DNA of 64,000 bases from an uncultured Muribaculaceae bacterium. Its GTDB lineage: Bacteria; Bacteroidota; Bacteroidia; Bacteroidales; Muribaculaceae. The stretch is from the NCBI GenBank assembly GCA_905233915.1, contig CAJOFM010000007.1:62001-126000 (forward strand), given 5' to 3'. The position numbers and the translations under genes were made by a program. Positions 17,811 through 26,082 of this stretch are shown one piece after another. The notes beneath the pieces were generated by a model. It worked only from the letters and a program-made list of their open reading frames with translations, made no database searches and was not told the DNA's origin. Within the stretch, counting starts at the first letter, position 1, and every line of letters starts with the position of its first letter.

Positions 17811-19112
17811 TCAACTAAAGAACTGTTTCATCACCTTGATCATGTTCACGTGGTCGTCACATGAACCGGTCTCGCGCACCGAGTGCATGGCCAGCACAGG
17901 ATTGCCCACGTCAACGCCTTCGATATCAAGCTGGCCTGTCAAGATGTTGCCCAAGGTTGAACCACCAGCTACATCGCTATGGTTCACAAAGTACTGGAAG
18001 GGTGCTTCTGCTTTCTCGCACAGGCTCTTGAAGATGGCCGCCGAGTGAGCGTCGCTCATGTACTTGCAGTTGGCATTTACCTTGATGCATGGGCCGCCAC
18101 CCAACGAAGGATGGTTGGTCGGGTCATACTTCTCAGGATAATTGGGGTGGAAGGCATGGGCATTGTCGGCCGAGATCATGAACGAGCGATGAACAGCGCG
18201 CCCAAAGTCTTCGAAGTCACCACCCAGGGCCATGACAAGCCTCAGCAGCATGTTGCCCAGCACGGGTGAATGGGCTCCTTGCTTGGTGCCGCTACCGGTC
18301 TCCTCGTTATCAAAGATGGCAGCCACCAGGGTCGCATTTTTATCTTCGGCCTCGGTGATGGCTGTGATGGCGGCATGCACCATGCTCAGGTCATCGAGAC
18401 GGCCTGCCGAGATGAACTCGTTGTTCAAACCGAACAGACTGGCCTTGCTCACGTCATAGAGCATCAGGTCAAAGTCGAGGATGTCGGCTGCTTCAACCTG
18501 CAATTCATTGGCAACGAGGTTGAGCAACAAGTTTTGCCACTCCATGTCCTTGTTGATCTTGGCAAGGATGGGTAGCATGTCCTTCTGCTTCGAGAGGTGA
18601 TTGCCCTCGTTGACAGCACGGTTGAAATGGATGGCCAGGTGTGAGATGCACATTAGCGGACGGTCAATCTTGATAAGTTTGGTCACGGGATGCAGCGCAT
18701 CTTTGCCCTTGAGCAGCACGCGACCTGCCAATGACAGGGGGCGGTCAAACCATGTGTAGAGAATCGGGCCGCCATAGACCTCGGTATTCAAGCGCAGGAT
18801 GCCGCCGTCACTGGGTATTTCACTGGCAGGCTTGATGCGGAAGCAAGGTGAGTCGCTGTGTGCGGCGATGATTTTGAAGCCTGTATCGGCGGGCTTTTTC
18901 TTACCCACCTGCACAGCGAAGATGGCGCTGTCATTCTTGGTGAAAAAGAACTTCTCGCCAGCCTTGGCCGTCATCTTATCGTCGATTTTCTTTTCCTTAA
19001 AGCCATTGGCGGTCAGGATTTTCTTCACGGTGTCCACTGCCAGGAAGTTGCAGGGACTGTTATCGAGGAACTCCAGCAGTGAGCTCACATAGTCTTTCTT
19101 GGGCTTGCTCAT
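17811..19112 (-). CDS. M18 family aminopeptidase
   Basis: A 433-residue metallopeptidase of the M18 family (aspartyl aminopeptidase type). Metal ligands are seen in IIAAHSDSPCFRIKP (His and Asp), AIFDNEETGSGTKQGAHSP (the DNEE pair) and ISADNAHAFHPNYPEK; a last histidine is in MHSVRETGSCDDHVNM. The family removes N-terminal acidic or neutral residues in the cytoplasm; no signal peptide is present. It follows the DUF5063 gene by 24 bases. Confidence 0.93.
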   Translation of the reverse strand: MSKPKKDYVSSLLEFLDNSPCNFLAVDTVKKILTANGFKEKKIDDKMTAKAGEKFFFTKNDSAIFAVQVGKKKPADTGFKIIAAHSDSPCFRIKPASEIPSDGGILRLNTEVYGGPILYTWFDRPLSLAGRVLLKGKDALHPVTKLIKIDRPLMCISHLAIHFNRAVNEGNHLSKQKDMLPILAKINKDMEWQNLLLNLVANELQVEAADILDFDLMLYDVSKASLFGLNNEFISAGRLDDLSMVHAAITAITEAEDKNATLVAAIFDNEETGSGTKQGAHSPVLGNMLLRLVMALGGDFEDFGRAVHRSFMISADNAHAFHPNYPEKYDPTNHPSLGGGPCIKVNANCKYMSDAHSAAIFKSLCEKAEAPFQYFVNHSDVAGGSTLGNILTGQLDIEGVDVGNPVLAMHSVRETGSCDDHVNMIKVMKQFFS

Positions 19113-19136
19113 AATGATATGATTGATTCTTGTTGA

Positions 19137-19637
19137 TTAAATTCCGTAATAAATGGCATTCAATGCCCTGAGGACGTTGCACAGGGTCTGCCCCCAGTAG
19201 TTGATGAAGTTGATTTTGCACTGGCACAGCATCTCATGTTGGGTCTCGGTCAGTGCGTCCTGTATCGAGTGAATCAGGTTGAAATACTCCTGGTACAGGT
19301 CGGCGAGGTTTTCTGATACCGATGCCGATATCGGGGTGTCGCTGTATTTCATGTCTTCCATGAACACCTCGAGATAGATATCCTCTTCGGCCATGATTTG
19401 CGCCACGCGCTCACGCACCAGGTCATACACATCTTCTTCCAGCGCCGAGTCGATGAACTCTTCGCTATAGGTGTCGTCGTCGATGTCGTTGATGGTGATA
19501 TACAGGCGTGGCAGCAGTTTGAGCATCTGGGCCACAAACTGGTCACGGCTTTCATTCTCGTTGGCATGTTCCAGGGCATGGCAATATTCATTGGCCAATG
19601 CGATGAACGCCAATTCATTAGGCGTCAGTTTATTCAT
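19137..19637 (-). CDS. DUF5063 family protein
   Basis: The ATG at 19637 gives a 166-residue acidic protein (MNKLTPNELAFIALANEYCH). The longer frame to 19718 would overlap nadD much further and has an unconvincing N-terminus. It overlaps the nadD stop by 8 bases, pointing to coupled translation. The sequence is helical and rich in Asp and Glu (ITINDIDDDTYSEEFIDSAL). I place it in DUF5063 by resemblance and by its position next to nadD; no function is known to me. Confidence 0.7.
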   Translation of the reverse strand: MNKLTPNELAFIALANEYCHALEHANENESRDQFVAQMLKLLPRLYITINDIDDDTYSEEFIDSALEEDVYDLVRERVAQIMAEEDIYLEVFMEDMKYSDTPISASVSENLADLYQEYFNLIHSIQDALTETQHEMLCQCKINFINYWGQTLCNVLRALNAIYYGI

Positions 19638-20232
19638 GATTTGGTAATTCTTTGGGTTGATACAGATTGTGGCGCTCGATATAGCCAAGCACCTCGTCGG
19701 GCACATGATAGCGCACACTCAGTCCTGCGGCTAGGCGTTCCCGAATTTGGGTCGATGACAGTTCGATGATTGGCGCGTCGATCAGTTGGACGCGATCTTG
19801 CAGCTCAACTGGAATGTTCACCTTGTAGCCCAGGCGGGGATAAATGAGCAGGTGGTACTTGGCCAGGATTTCTTCACTGTTGCGCCACTTGCCGAACAAT
19901 TCCCAGTTGTCGGCGCCGGTAATCAGATAAAATTCGTCATCGGGAAACTTGGCTTGCAGGGCGTTGAGCGTGTCGATAGTGTAGGACGGGCGGGGCATCG
20001 TGAACTCAAAGGCTGATGTCTCAACATTCTCCATGGGACGTGTCACCATTTCCACCATGCGCAAGCGGTCGGTGTCGGCCACCTGCCGCTCTTTGCCAGC
20101 CTTTAGCGGATTCACTGGAGATACCATGAGCCACAATCGGTCCACCGCACCGCTGCTGATGATGTGCTGTGCGATAATCGCATGTCCAATATGTATAGGG
20201 TCAAACGACCCCCCAAATATCCCGATTCTCAT
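19630..20232 (-). CDS. nadD: Nicotinate-nucleotide adenylyltransferase
   Basis: A 200-residue nucleotidyltransferase. It begins MRIGIFGGSFDPIHIGHAII with the GxFxPxHxGH motif, has FYLITGADNWELFGKWRNSE in the middle and the second ATP motif ELSSTQIRERLAAGLSVRYHVP near the end (shown here as ELSSTQIRERL). It makes deamido-NAD from nicotinate mononucleotide and ATP. It lies 28 bases after gmk. Confidence 0.95.
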   Translation of the reverse strand: MRIGIFGGSFDPIHIGHAIIAQHIISSGAVDRLWLMVSPVNPLKAGKERQVADTDRLRMVEMVTRPMENVETSAFEFTMPRPSYTIDTLNALQAKFPDDEFYLITGADNWELFGKWRNSEEILAKYHLLIYPRLGYKVNIPVELQDRVQLIDAPIIELSSTQIRERLAAGLSVRYHVPDEVLGYIERHNLYQPKELPNHE

Positions 20233-20260
20233 TTACCGTTGTGATAAATTATGGGTAAAT

Positions 20261-20845
20261 TTATTCGTCTTCGGCTGCGTTGATGAACGCGGCTATGAGG
20301 TCATGAACTTCACTGACGGCGGTTTCGAGGTCATCGTTGATGACAGTGTGGTCAAATTGCGGACCAATGGAAATCTCAAATTCGGCCTTATCGACGCGGG
20401 CCTTGATGTCCTCCATGCTGTCGGTGCCGCGTTTGATGAGGCGCTCTCGCAGCACTTCCACACTAGGCGGCTGGATAAAAATGGACAAAGCGCGGTCGCC
20501 GTAAATGTTCTTGACGTTCACGCCACCGAGCACATCAAGGTCGAGCATCACGTTCAAACCCATGTCGGTGATGCGCTCCACCTCGCTCTTGGGCGTGCCG
20601 TAGAAACGTCCCTCATACACCTCCTGATACTCCACCAATTCATCGTGGAGAATCATCTGCCTGAACTCGTCGGGCGACAGGAAATAGTAATCCACACCAT
20701 GCCTCTCCTTGCCGCGGCGGGGTCGGGTAGTGGCCGAGACCGAGAAGGCCAGCCGCAACGACTCGTCCTGCATGATGCGCCCAATGATGGTCGATTTGCC
20801 GGCCCCCGATGGTGCGGATACAATAATGAGTTTACCTTGTTCCAT
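20261..20845 (-). CDS. gmk: Guanylate kinase
   Basis: A 194-residue kinase. The P-loop is VSAPSGAGKSTIIGRIM (about residues 9-25), and the GMP-binding segment is SVSATTRPRRGKERHGVDYY. The lid ends with IKRGTDSMEDIKARVDKAE. It phosphorylates GMP to GDP. It is separated from yicC by a small outer-membrane protein gene. Confidence 0.96.
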   Translation of the reverse strand: MEQGKLIIVSAPSGAGKSTIIGRIMQDESLRLAFSVSATTRPRRGKERHGVDYYFLSPDEFRQMILHDELVEYQEVYEGRFYGTPKSEVERITDMGLNVMLDLDVLGGVNVKNIYGDRALSIFIQPPSVEVLRERLIKRGTDSMEDIKARVDKAEFEISIGPQFDHTVINDDLETAVSEVHDLIAAFINAAEDE

Positions 20846-20857
20846 TGGTGTTGTCTG

Positions 20858-21334
20858 TTAGAAAGTGTACTTGAGACCAAGGGCCGTTACCGACTGGTTG
20901 AAGTCCTTCATAATCTGGAAGCGCTGTTCGGTGAAGAAGTGCAGACGCTCATTGATGCGGTATTGTGCGCCCAGACCTACATTTGCGCCACAATGATCAT
21001 CGGAAATAGTGCCGCCAGGCGCATCTGCCATATAGTGACCATAGGAGAATCCCACGAGAGGATAGATGGAGACAGAGTTGCTTGTCGGAATAATGTAATG
21101 CACGTTCAGGTTGACATTAAGTGCGCTCAGACCATCGTCCTTGAAGTAATAGATGAATTCAGGGGCGATGCGCCAGTTGGTGATGGGCTCATACTGCAAT
21201 TGAGCGCCCAGGCCGGCCATGGAGTGCTTGGATGCGTAAACAAACTGAGCACCTAATGAAACATCACCCTGCTCAGCGTATGCGTTGAAAACTGCGGCGA
21301 TGGCTACAATAGCCATAAAAATGTACTTTTTCAT
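20858..21334 (-). CDS. Small outer-membrane beta-barrel protein
   Basis: A 158-residue protein with a signal peptide (MKKYIFMAIVAIAAVFNAYA) and about eight amphipathic strands such as VSLGAQFVYASKH, AGLGAQLQYEPI and NVNLNVHYIIP, ending in a terminal aromatic strand (SVTALGLKYTF), the sorting signal for outer-membrane insertion. It resembles OmpX- or OmpA-barrel-like small porins of Bacteroidales, with no known substrate. It sits between yicC and gmk, an intrusion into the usual yicC-gmk-nadD order. Confidence 0.75.
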   Translation of the reverse strand: MKKYIFMAIVAIAAVFNAYAEQGDVSLGAQFVYASKHSMAGLGAQLQYEPITNWRIAPEFIYYFKDDGLSALNVNLNVHYIIPTSNSVSIYPLVGFSYGHYMADAPGGTISDDHCGANVGLGAQYRINERLHFFTEQRFQIMKDFNQSVTALGLKYTF

Positions 21335-21372
21335 AATTATATTTAAATTTCAGTTATCTCTAAACCCTAAAC

Positions 21373-21385
21373 TTGGCAAAGCCAA
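21373..21385. repeat. Triloop hairpin after the yicC stop
   Basis: TTGGC-AAA-GCCAA immediately follows the yicC stop codon on the gene strand. Two degenerate 7-base units (CTAAACC, CTAAACT) lie beside it. Confidence 0.55.
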
Positions 21386-21386
21386 T

Positions 21387-22268
21387 CTACAGCACATTCA
21401 GCACCTGTTCCTTGATTTGCTCCAGGTGATCCTTCATGCGCACTACCAGGTTCTGCAGGTCGGCTTGGTTGGCCTTGGAGCCCATGGTGTTTATCTCGCG
21501 CCCGATTTCCTGACTGATGAAACCCAACTTTTTGCCTTGGCCGGGTTCATCGCCGTGCATGGTTTCGAGGAAATAGTTCAGATGGTTCTGCAGACGTATC
21601 TTCTCCTCGGTGATATCAAGTTTCTCGATATAATAGATGAGTTCCTGCTCAAAGCGGTTCTTGTCATAGTCCATTTCCTTGATTTTGGTGAGCGCGTCAA
21701 GGATGCGGGCCTTGATTTTCTGGGTGCGGGGTTCCTCGTAACGCGGCACCTCGTTGAGCAACGCTTGAATGGCGGCGATCTTCTCCTCAAAGAATGAGGC
21801 CAGCCTTGTGCCTTCTTGGCGACGGAATTCTATCAGCTGTGTTGTCGCTTGAGCGACGACTTCGCGCACAACCTTCAGCTCTTCCTCATCGACTTCCGAC
21901 GATTTGGCGTCGGTCTTCATGGCGTCGGGCATGCGCAGCAGGGTGGCATACCAGTCTTCGGGCAGCGGCAGGTCGAGTTGATCTGCCATTTCCTCGATTT
22001 GAACTTTGTATTGTTTCAGCATCGGGATGTTGATGGTGCCCGATGTAGCGCCCTCAATGGGCTCGCAATAGACAAACAGGTCAATCTTGCCACGCATCAA
22101 CGCTTTGGACACGTAGTTGCGCAGGTCCATTTCAATCTCACGGTGATTTAAGGGTGTGCGTACCCCAAAATCCAGTTGCTTGCTGTTCAGTGATTTGACT
22201 TCGGCGGTGATTTTCTTGTTGTTATACACCTTAACTGCCTTGCCAAACCCGGTCATCGAAAGTATCAT
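21387..22268 (-). CDS. YicC/YloC family endoribonuclease
   Basis: About 293 residues from the ATG at 22268 (MILSMTGFGKAVKVYNNKKI); an ATG two codons upstream (22274) is equally open. Family landmarks are EVKSLNSKQLDFGVRTP at the start and NTMGSKANQADLQNLVVRMK at the end. YicC of E. coli is reported to take part in small-RNA decay, and YloC is an endoribonuclease; the role here is inferred. It heads the run yicC > OMP > gmk > nadD. Confidence 0.9.
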   Translation of the reverse strand: MILSMTGFGKAVKVYNNKKITAEVKSLNSKQLDFGVRTPLNHREIEMDLRNYVSKALMRGKIDLFVYCEPIEGATSGTINIPMLKQYKVQIEEMADQLDLPLPEDWYATLLRMPDAMKTDAKSSEVDEEELKVVREVVAQATTQLIEFRRQEGTRLASFFEEKIAAIQALLNEVPRYEEPRTQKIKARILDALTKIKEMDYDKNRFEQELIYYIEKLDITEEKIRLQNHLNYFLETMHGDEPGQGKKLGFISQEIGREINTMGSKANQADLQNLVVRMKDHLEQIKEQVLNVL

Positions 22269-22295
22269 AGTCAATCAGATTTTTTACTATATCCC

Positions 22296-22304
22296 GCAAA
22301 ATTA
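22296..22304 (-). promoter_or_regulatory. -7 box for yicC
   Basis: TAATTTTGC on the minus strand, 28 bases before the start codon. A -33 TTTG at ordinary spacing is not clear. Confidence 0.5.
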
Positions 22305-22347
22305 CAAAAAATATCAATCCGCCACCACAAAGGCCCCAAAAAATCAT

Positions 22348-22356
22348 TATCTTTGC
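22348..22356 (+). promoter_or_regulatory. -7 box for mazG
   Basis: TATCTTTGC, 37 bases before the mazG ATG, an exact TAnnTTTGC match. It is divergent with the yicC box. Confidence 0.6.
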
Positions 22357-22392
22357 ACGCTGTAAGTCATTATATACAACAATAATCAAAAC

Positions 22393-23190
22393 ATGCCTAA
22401 TAATAGCAGAGAGAAGAAACTGGAGGCCTTCGGACGCCTGCTCGACATTCTTGACGAACTGCGCGTGAAGTGCCCGTGGGACCGCAAGCAGACCAACGAG
22501 AGCCTGCGCCCCAACACCATCGAGGAAACAATGGAGCTGGCCGACGCCATCATGGCCGAGGACGATGATAAGATGCGCAAGGAACTGGGCGACGTGCTGT
22601 TGCACATTATCTTTTATGCCAAAATCGGAGACGAGAGAGGCAAGTTTGATATTGCCGACGTGTGCGACGCCTTGTGTGATAAACTGGTTTACCGCCATCC
22701 GCATGTCTTTGGCGAAGAAAAAGCCGAAACGGCAGCTCAGGTGCTCAAGAATTGGGAACTGATCAAGATGAGCGAGAAGGATGGTAACAAGATGGTGCTC
22801 AGTGGTGTGCCTCGCAGCCTTCCGTCTCTCATCAAGGCCGAGCGCGTCCAGGAGAAAGCTGCCAATGTGGGCTTTGACTGGCAACGGCGCGAGGACGTTT
22901 GGGATAAGGTGCGAGAGGAGTTCAACGAAGTCGAGGCCGAGTTGAAGGGAGATAGCAAGGTGGACCGGGAGAAGGAATTTGGAGACTTGTTTTTCTCGTT
23001 GGTCAACGCTGCCCGCCTGTATGACATGCGTCCAGATAATGCGTTGGAGCGTACTAACCGCAAATTCATCGCCCGCTTTAACTACATTGAGCAGAAAGCC
23101 AACGAGCAGGGCCGTCATGTCAACGAACTGACCCTTGACGAGATGGATGAACTGTGGAATGAGGCTAAGAAAATGAAACTTGGAGAATAG
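22393..23190 (+). CDS. mazG: Nucleoside triphosphate pyrophosphohydrolase MazG
   Basis: A 265-residue protein with two MazG domains. The first carries ELRVKCPWDRKQTNESLRPN and the metal-binding EETMELADAIMAEDDDK then ELGDVLLHIIFYAKIGDE. The second carries REEFNEVEAELKGDSKVDRE and EFGDLFFSLVNAARLY. The enzyme hydrolyses NTPs to NMPs and pyrophosphate, cleaning the nucleotide pool. It lies 47 bases before topB on the same strand. Confidence 0.94.
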   Translation: MPNNSREKKLEAFGRLLDILDELRVKCPWDRKQTNESLRPNTIEETMELADAIMAEDDDKMRKELGDVLLHIIFYAKIGDERGKFDIADVCDALCDKLVYRHPHVFGEEKAETAAQVLKNWELIKMSEKDGNKMVLSGVPRSLPSLIKAERVQEKAANVGFDWQRREDVWDKVREEFNEVEAELKGDSKVDREKEFGDLFFSLVNAARLYDMRPDNALERTNRKFIARFNYIEQKANEQGRHVNELTLDEMDELWNEAKKMKLGE

Positions 23191-23237
23191 TAATTTTCAA
23201 GTGTTGCTTTAATTTCGTAAATATAAACTTTTGATAA

Positions 23238-25325
23238 ATGAAGGTTTGCGTTACTGAGAAACCGAGTGTTGCACGTGACATTGCCCGATTACTTGGTGCC
23301 AACGACAGGCACGAAGGCTACTTTGAAGGCAATGGCTATCAGGTGACGTGGACCTTTGGCCACTTGTGTGAGCTCAAGGCTCCGAATGACTACACTGACC
23401 AATGGAAATGGTGGAGTCTTGGACAGTTGCCGATGATACCGCAACGCTTTGGTATTAAGCTAAAAGACGATAAAGGTATCGAGCAACAGTTTAATGTTAT
23501 AAAAAACCTGATTGCTGGTGCCGAAGAGGTGATCAACTGTGGTGATGCAGGCCAGGAGGGAGAGCTGATTCAGCGATGGGTGTATCAAAAGGCCCAATGC
23601 GACAAGCCGGTCAAGCGCCTGTGGATTTCGTCGCTGACTGATGAGAGCATCCGTAAGGGTTTTGAGCAACTGAAAGATTCAAAAGACTTTGATAATCTGT
23701 ACTTTGCTGGATTGTCCCGTGCCATCGGTGATTGGATCTTAGGCATGAATGCCACGCGCCTTTACACCTTAAAATATTCGCGCTCGCGCGATGTGTTGTC
23801 GGTTGGCCGTGTGCAAACACCCACCCTGGCCATGATCGTCGCCCGTCAGCGCGAGATTGACAACTTCGTGCCCGAGAACTACTGGGAACTCAAGACCAAG
23901 TACCGTGGAGTGACCTTTAATAGCACCAAGGGCCGCTTTAAGACCGAGGGTGAGGCAAATGATATTGTCGATAAAATCAAGCAGTTACCACTCACGGTAA
24001 CGTCGGTTGAAACCAAGAAAGGCCGTGAAGCGCCGCCTCGATTGTTTGACTTGACGAGCCTTCAGGTGGAGTGCAACAAGAAGTTTGGCATGTCGGCCGA
24101 CGACGCGCTCAAGACCATTCAATCACTTTATGAGAAAAAGGTAACGACCTATCCCCGCGTTGACACGACCTACCTGAGCGACGACATCTACCCGCAAGTG
24201 CCTGGCATCATGCAGGCGATGGTGCCTTATGCCAACTTGACTGCTCCTGTTCTGTCCCTCAACAAGTTGCCAAAAAGCAAAAAGGTGTTTGACAATAGCA
24301 AGGTGACCGATCACCATGCTATCATTCCCACCAATGTCAACCCGGCAACGGTGGCAATGACGCCCGAGGAAAAGCGGGTCTATCACCTTATCGCTATACG
24401 TTTTATCGCAGCCTTTTATCCTGATTGTGAGTTTAATACGACGACCGTTATGGCCGAGGTGGGCGAGTATGGTTTCAAGGCTACGGGCAAGGAAATCCTT
24501 AAAGCGGGCTGGCGTGACCTGTATAACAAGCCTGGTGATAAAAGTAATGATGAGGACGGAAAGGAAAAGGCTGAGGATGAGGACAATGGCGTGATGCCGC
24601 ACTTCGAGAAAGGGGAGAGCGGCCCCCATGAACCCTCGGTGCTCAAGCGCACGACACAGCCGCCCAAGCCCTACACCGAAGGAACGCTGCTGCGTGCGAT
24701 GGAAACCGCCGGCAAGACTGTTGACGATGAGGAGTTGCGCGATGCGATGAAGGAGAACGGTATCGGGCGCCCCTCAACGCGAGCCGCCATCATCGAGACC
24801 CTGTTCAAGCGCCGCTACATCCGCAAGGAACGCAAGAGCCTGGCGCCCACAATGGCTGGCATTCAGCTTATTGACACCATCCAGGAGCCGCTGCTCAAGA
24901 GTGCGGCACTGACGGGCCTGTGGGAGAAAAAGTTGCGTGAGATAGAACGTGGGGAATACAGCGCGGCCCAGTTCATCGAAGAACTCAAGAAGATGATTGG
25001 TGAGATTGTCCTGAATGTGCTGCGTGACAACAGTAACGGCGGCATTGCCGTTGAGCAGGGGAAGCCTGCCAAACCAAAATCCCCAGCGGCTGGTGCGACT
25101 GATAAACCCAAGAAACCTCGTGCCCCGCGCATGAAGAGCATAGAGGAAATCCCGTGCCCGGTGTGCGGAAAGGGACATCTGGTCAAGGGCAATAAGGCCT
25201 TTGGCTGCAGTGAATACAAGAATGGTTGCCACACGGTGCTTCCGTTTGCCGACTATCCTGCCGACTCGACCCCGGCAAAACTGGCAAAGCTGATCAAAAA
25301 GAATTTTAAGTCACAAAAAGGATGA
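23238..25325 (+). CDS. topB: DNA topoisomerase III
   Basis: A 695-residue type IA topoisomerase. The Toprim domain opens MKVCVTEKPSVARDIARLLG with acidic residues in INCGDAGQEGELIQRWVYQ. The active-site tyrosine is in YEKKVTTYPRVDTTYLSDD. The domain with ENGIGRPSTRAAIIETLFKR follows. A C-terminal zinc ribbon (IPCPVCGKGHLVKGNKAFGC) completes it. It relaxes and decatenates DNA, commonly with a RecQ helicase; recQ lies 2.5 kb downstream. The stop overlaps the next small gene by 4 bases. Confidence 0.95.
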   Translation: MKVCVTEKPSVARDIARLLGANDRHEGYFEGNGYQVTWTFGHLCELKAPNDYTDQWKWWSLGQLPMIPQRFGIKLKDDKGIEQQFNVIKNLIAGAEEVINCGDAGQEGELIQRWVYQKAQCDKPVKRLWISSLTDESIRKGFEQLKDSKDFDNLYFAGLSRAIGDWILGMNATRLYTLKYSRSRDVLSVGRVQTPTLAMIVARQREIDNFVPENYWELKTKYRGVTFNSTKGRFKTEGEANDIVDKIKQLPLTVTSVETKKGREAPPRLFDLTSLQVECNKKFGMSADDALKTIQSLYEKKVTTYPRVDTTYLSDDIYPQVPGIMQAMVPYANLTAPVLSLNKLPKSKKVFDNSKVTDHHAIIPTNVNPATVAMTPEEKRVYHLIAIRFIAAFYPDCEFNTTTVMAEVGEYGFKATGKEILKAGWRDLYNKPGDKSNDEDGKEKAEDEDNGVMPHFEKGESGPHEPSVLKRTTQPPKPYTEGTLLRAMETAGKTVDDEELRDAMKENGIGRPSTRAAIIETLFKRRYIRKERKSLAPTMAGIQLIDTIQEPLLKSAALTGLWEKKLREIERGEYSAAQFIEELKKMIGEIVLNVLRDNSNGGIAVEQGKPAKPKSPAAGATDKPKKPRAPRMKSIEEIPCPVCGKGHLVKGNKAFGCSEYKNGCHTVLPFADYPADSTPAKLAKLIKKNFKSQKG

Positions 25326-25534
25326 GCGATCTGTTTCAATATGTCTTGGCGGGCGTTATTGTCGCTGCCGCAGTGGTGGCCGCAGTCCGCGCTGTCATCC
25401 GCGCTGCAAGGATGCGCAAAACACCGTTATCGGCCTGTTTGGGATGCAAGTTACAGGACGTTTGCCAGAAACCAGAGAAAAATTCTGCAAAAAAATGTGC
25501 CGATAAAGTTGCACAAGTCAAAAAGTCGCTGTAA
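25322..25534 (+). CDS. Small Cys-rich single-span membrane protein
   Basis: A 70-residue protein whose ATG overlaps the topB stop by 4 bases. It has one membrane helix (about residues 8-26, VLAGVIVAAAVVAAVRAVI), a basic stretch, then a cysteine pattern C-x2-C-x5-C-x10-C in the tail. This resembles FeoB-associated Cys-rich membrane proteins, but no feo gene is near. Cysteine spacing suggests metal or thiol chemistry at the cytoplasmic face. The function is unknown. Confidence 0.7.
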   Translation: MSDLFQYVLAGVIVAAAVVAAVRAVIRAARMRKTPLSACLGCKLQDVCQKPEKNSAKKCADKVAQVKKSL

Positions 25535-25540
25535 TTTTGC
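25509..25540 (+). promoter_or_regulatory. Promoter of tRNA-Cys
   Basis: TTG at 25509-25511, 20 bases, then TAATTTTGC at 25532-25540. The expected start is about 10 bases before the mature tRNA. The promoter overlaps the end of the small membrane protein gene. Confidence 0.75.
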
Positions 25541-25556
25541 ACCGCTAAACACAAAA

Positions 25557-25628
25557 GGTCGCTTGGATGAGTGGTTTAGTCACCGGTCTGCAAAACCGGG
25601 TACAGCGGTTCGAATCCGCTAGTGACCT
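25557..25628 (+). tRNA. tRNA-Cys (GCA)
   Basis: The acceptor stem GGTCGCT (25557-25563) pairs with AGTGACC (25621-25627), leaving T as discriminator base. The anticodon stem CCGGT/ACCGG holds the loop CTGCAAA with anticodon GCA at 25590-25592. The T arm AGCGG-TTCGAAT-CCGCT is standard. CCA is not encoded. The only tRNA gene I find in the window, with its own promoter and terminator. Confidence 0.95.
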
Positions 25629-25633
25629 CTTGA

Positions 25634-25677
25634 AAAATCGCTGATTGGCATTCTGCCGATTGGCGATTTTCTTTTTT
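25634..25677 (+). terminator. Terminator of tRNA-Cys
   Basis: AAAATCGC and ATTGGCA pair with TGCCGAT and GCGATTTT around a TTC loop, followed by C and six T. A very strong intrinsic terminator. Confidence 0.9.
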
Positions 25678-25881
25678 GCTAATGAGTCTCCTGTTTCAAA
25701 TGGATTTTCTTGAATATTATTCGATAAAACTATGGTTTTTAGTGTTGTAAGCACAATTATTTAAAGTGATAATTTAAATATAAACGCATTTTACTCATCG
25801 ATGTATTGTGCATATTGGGTGATTGTGGTTGTTAAATTTCCATAAAATGTGTAATTCCGTTGAAATATTGCAGGTTTTTTC
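25678..25881. other. AT-rich stretch without a visible gene
   Basis: About 200 AT-rich bases lie between the tRNA terminator and the recJ promoter. Short frames exist on the minus strand (25791-26001) but have no start context or family resemblance. I see nothing else here. Confidence 0.6.
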
Positions 25882-25912
25882 TTTGAAAAATGTGCTTTTT
25901 GCAGTAATTTTG
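25882..25912 (+). promoter_or_regulatory. Promoter of the recJ-recQ leader
   Basis: TTTG at 25882-25885, 19 bases, then TAATTTTG at 25905-25912: full agreement with the Bacteroidetes consensus. Expected start about 25919, which leaves a leader of roughly 165 bases before recJ. Confidence 0.8.
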
Positions 25913-25918
25913 TGGCTG

Positions 25919-26049
25919 AAATGAGGGTTATCCAGTGACTGGTGGCAACCTGTCGATGGGGGCTTTTTAAAAACCGGATCACTCAACCATTTAACCCTCA
26001 ACTAGATATACTGCTTTCTCCACTTGCTCGCTACCGCATTGTAGTGAGC
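25919..26049 (+). ncRNA. Candidate structured RNA leader upstream of recJ
   Basis: Helix P1 pairs TGAGGGTTA (25922-25930) with TAACCCTCA (25992-26000), perfect over 9 bp and starting almost at the predicted transcript end. Inside, helix P2 pairs AGTGACTGG (25934-25942) with CCGG-A-TCACT (25974-25983), 9 bp with a single bulged A, enclosing a 31-base loop. Downstream, GCTCGCTAC (26026-26034) pairs with GTAGTGAGC (26041-26049) around a CGCATT loop. No T run follows, so it is more likely a cis leader than a free small RNA. It matches no riboswitch I recognise. Confidence 0.5.
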
Positions 26050-26082
26050 CCCTATTATTGCACACAAAAAAGAATAACATAA

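Noticed and set aside
20000..21256. 418-codon open frame on the plus strand
   Set aside because: It runs opposite nadD, gmk and the barrel gene and resembles no family.
23191..23237. Promoter just before topB
   Set aside because: The string TATAAACTTTTG has one base too many between TA and TTTG; co-transcription with mazG is simpler.
25791..26001. Short minus-strand frames in the recJ leader
   Set aside because: They overlap the strong plus promoter and the structured leader, and their sequence has no family features.
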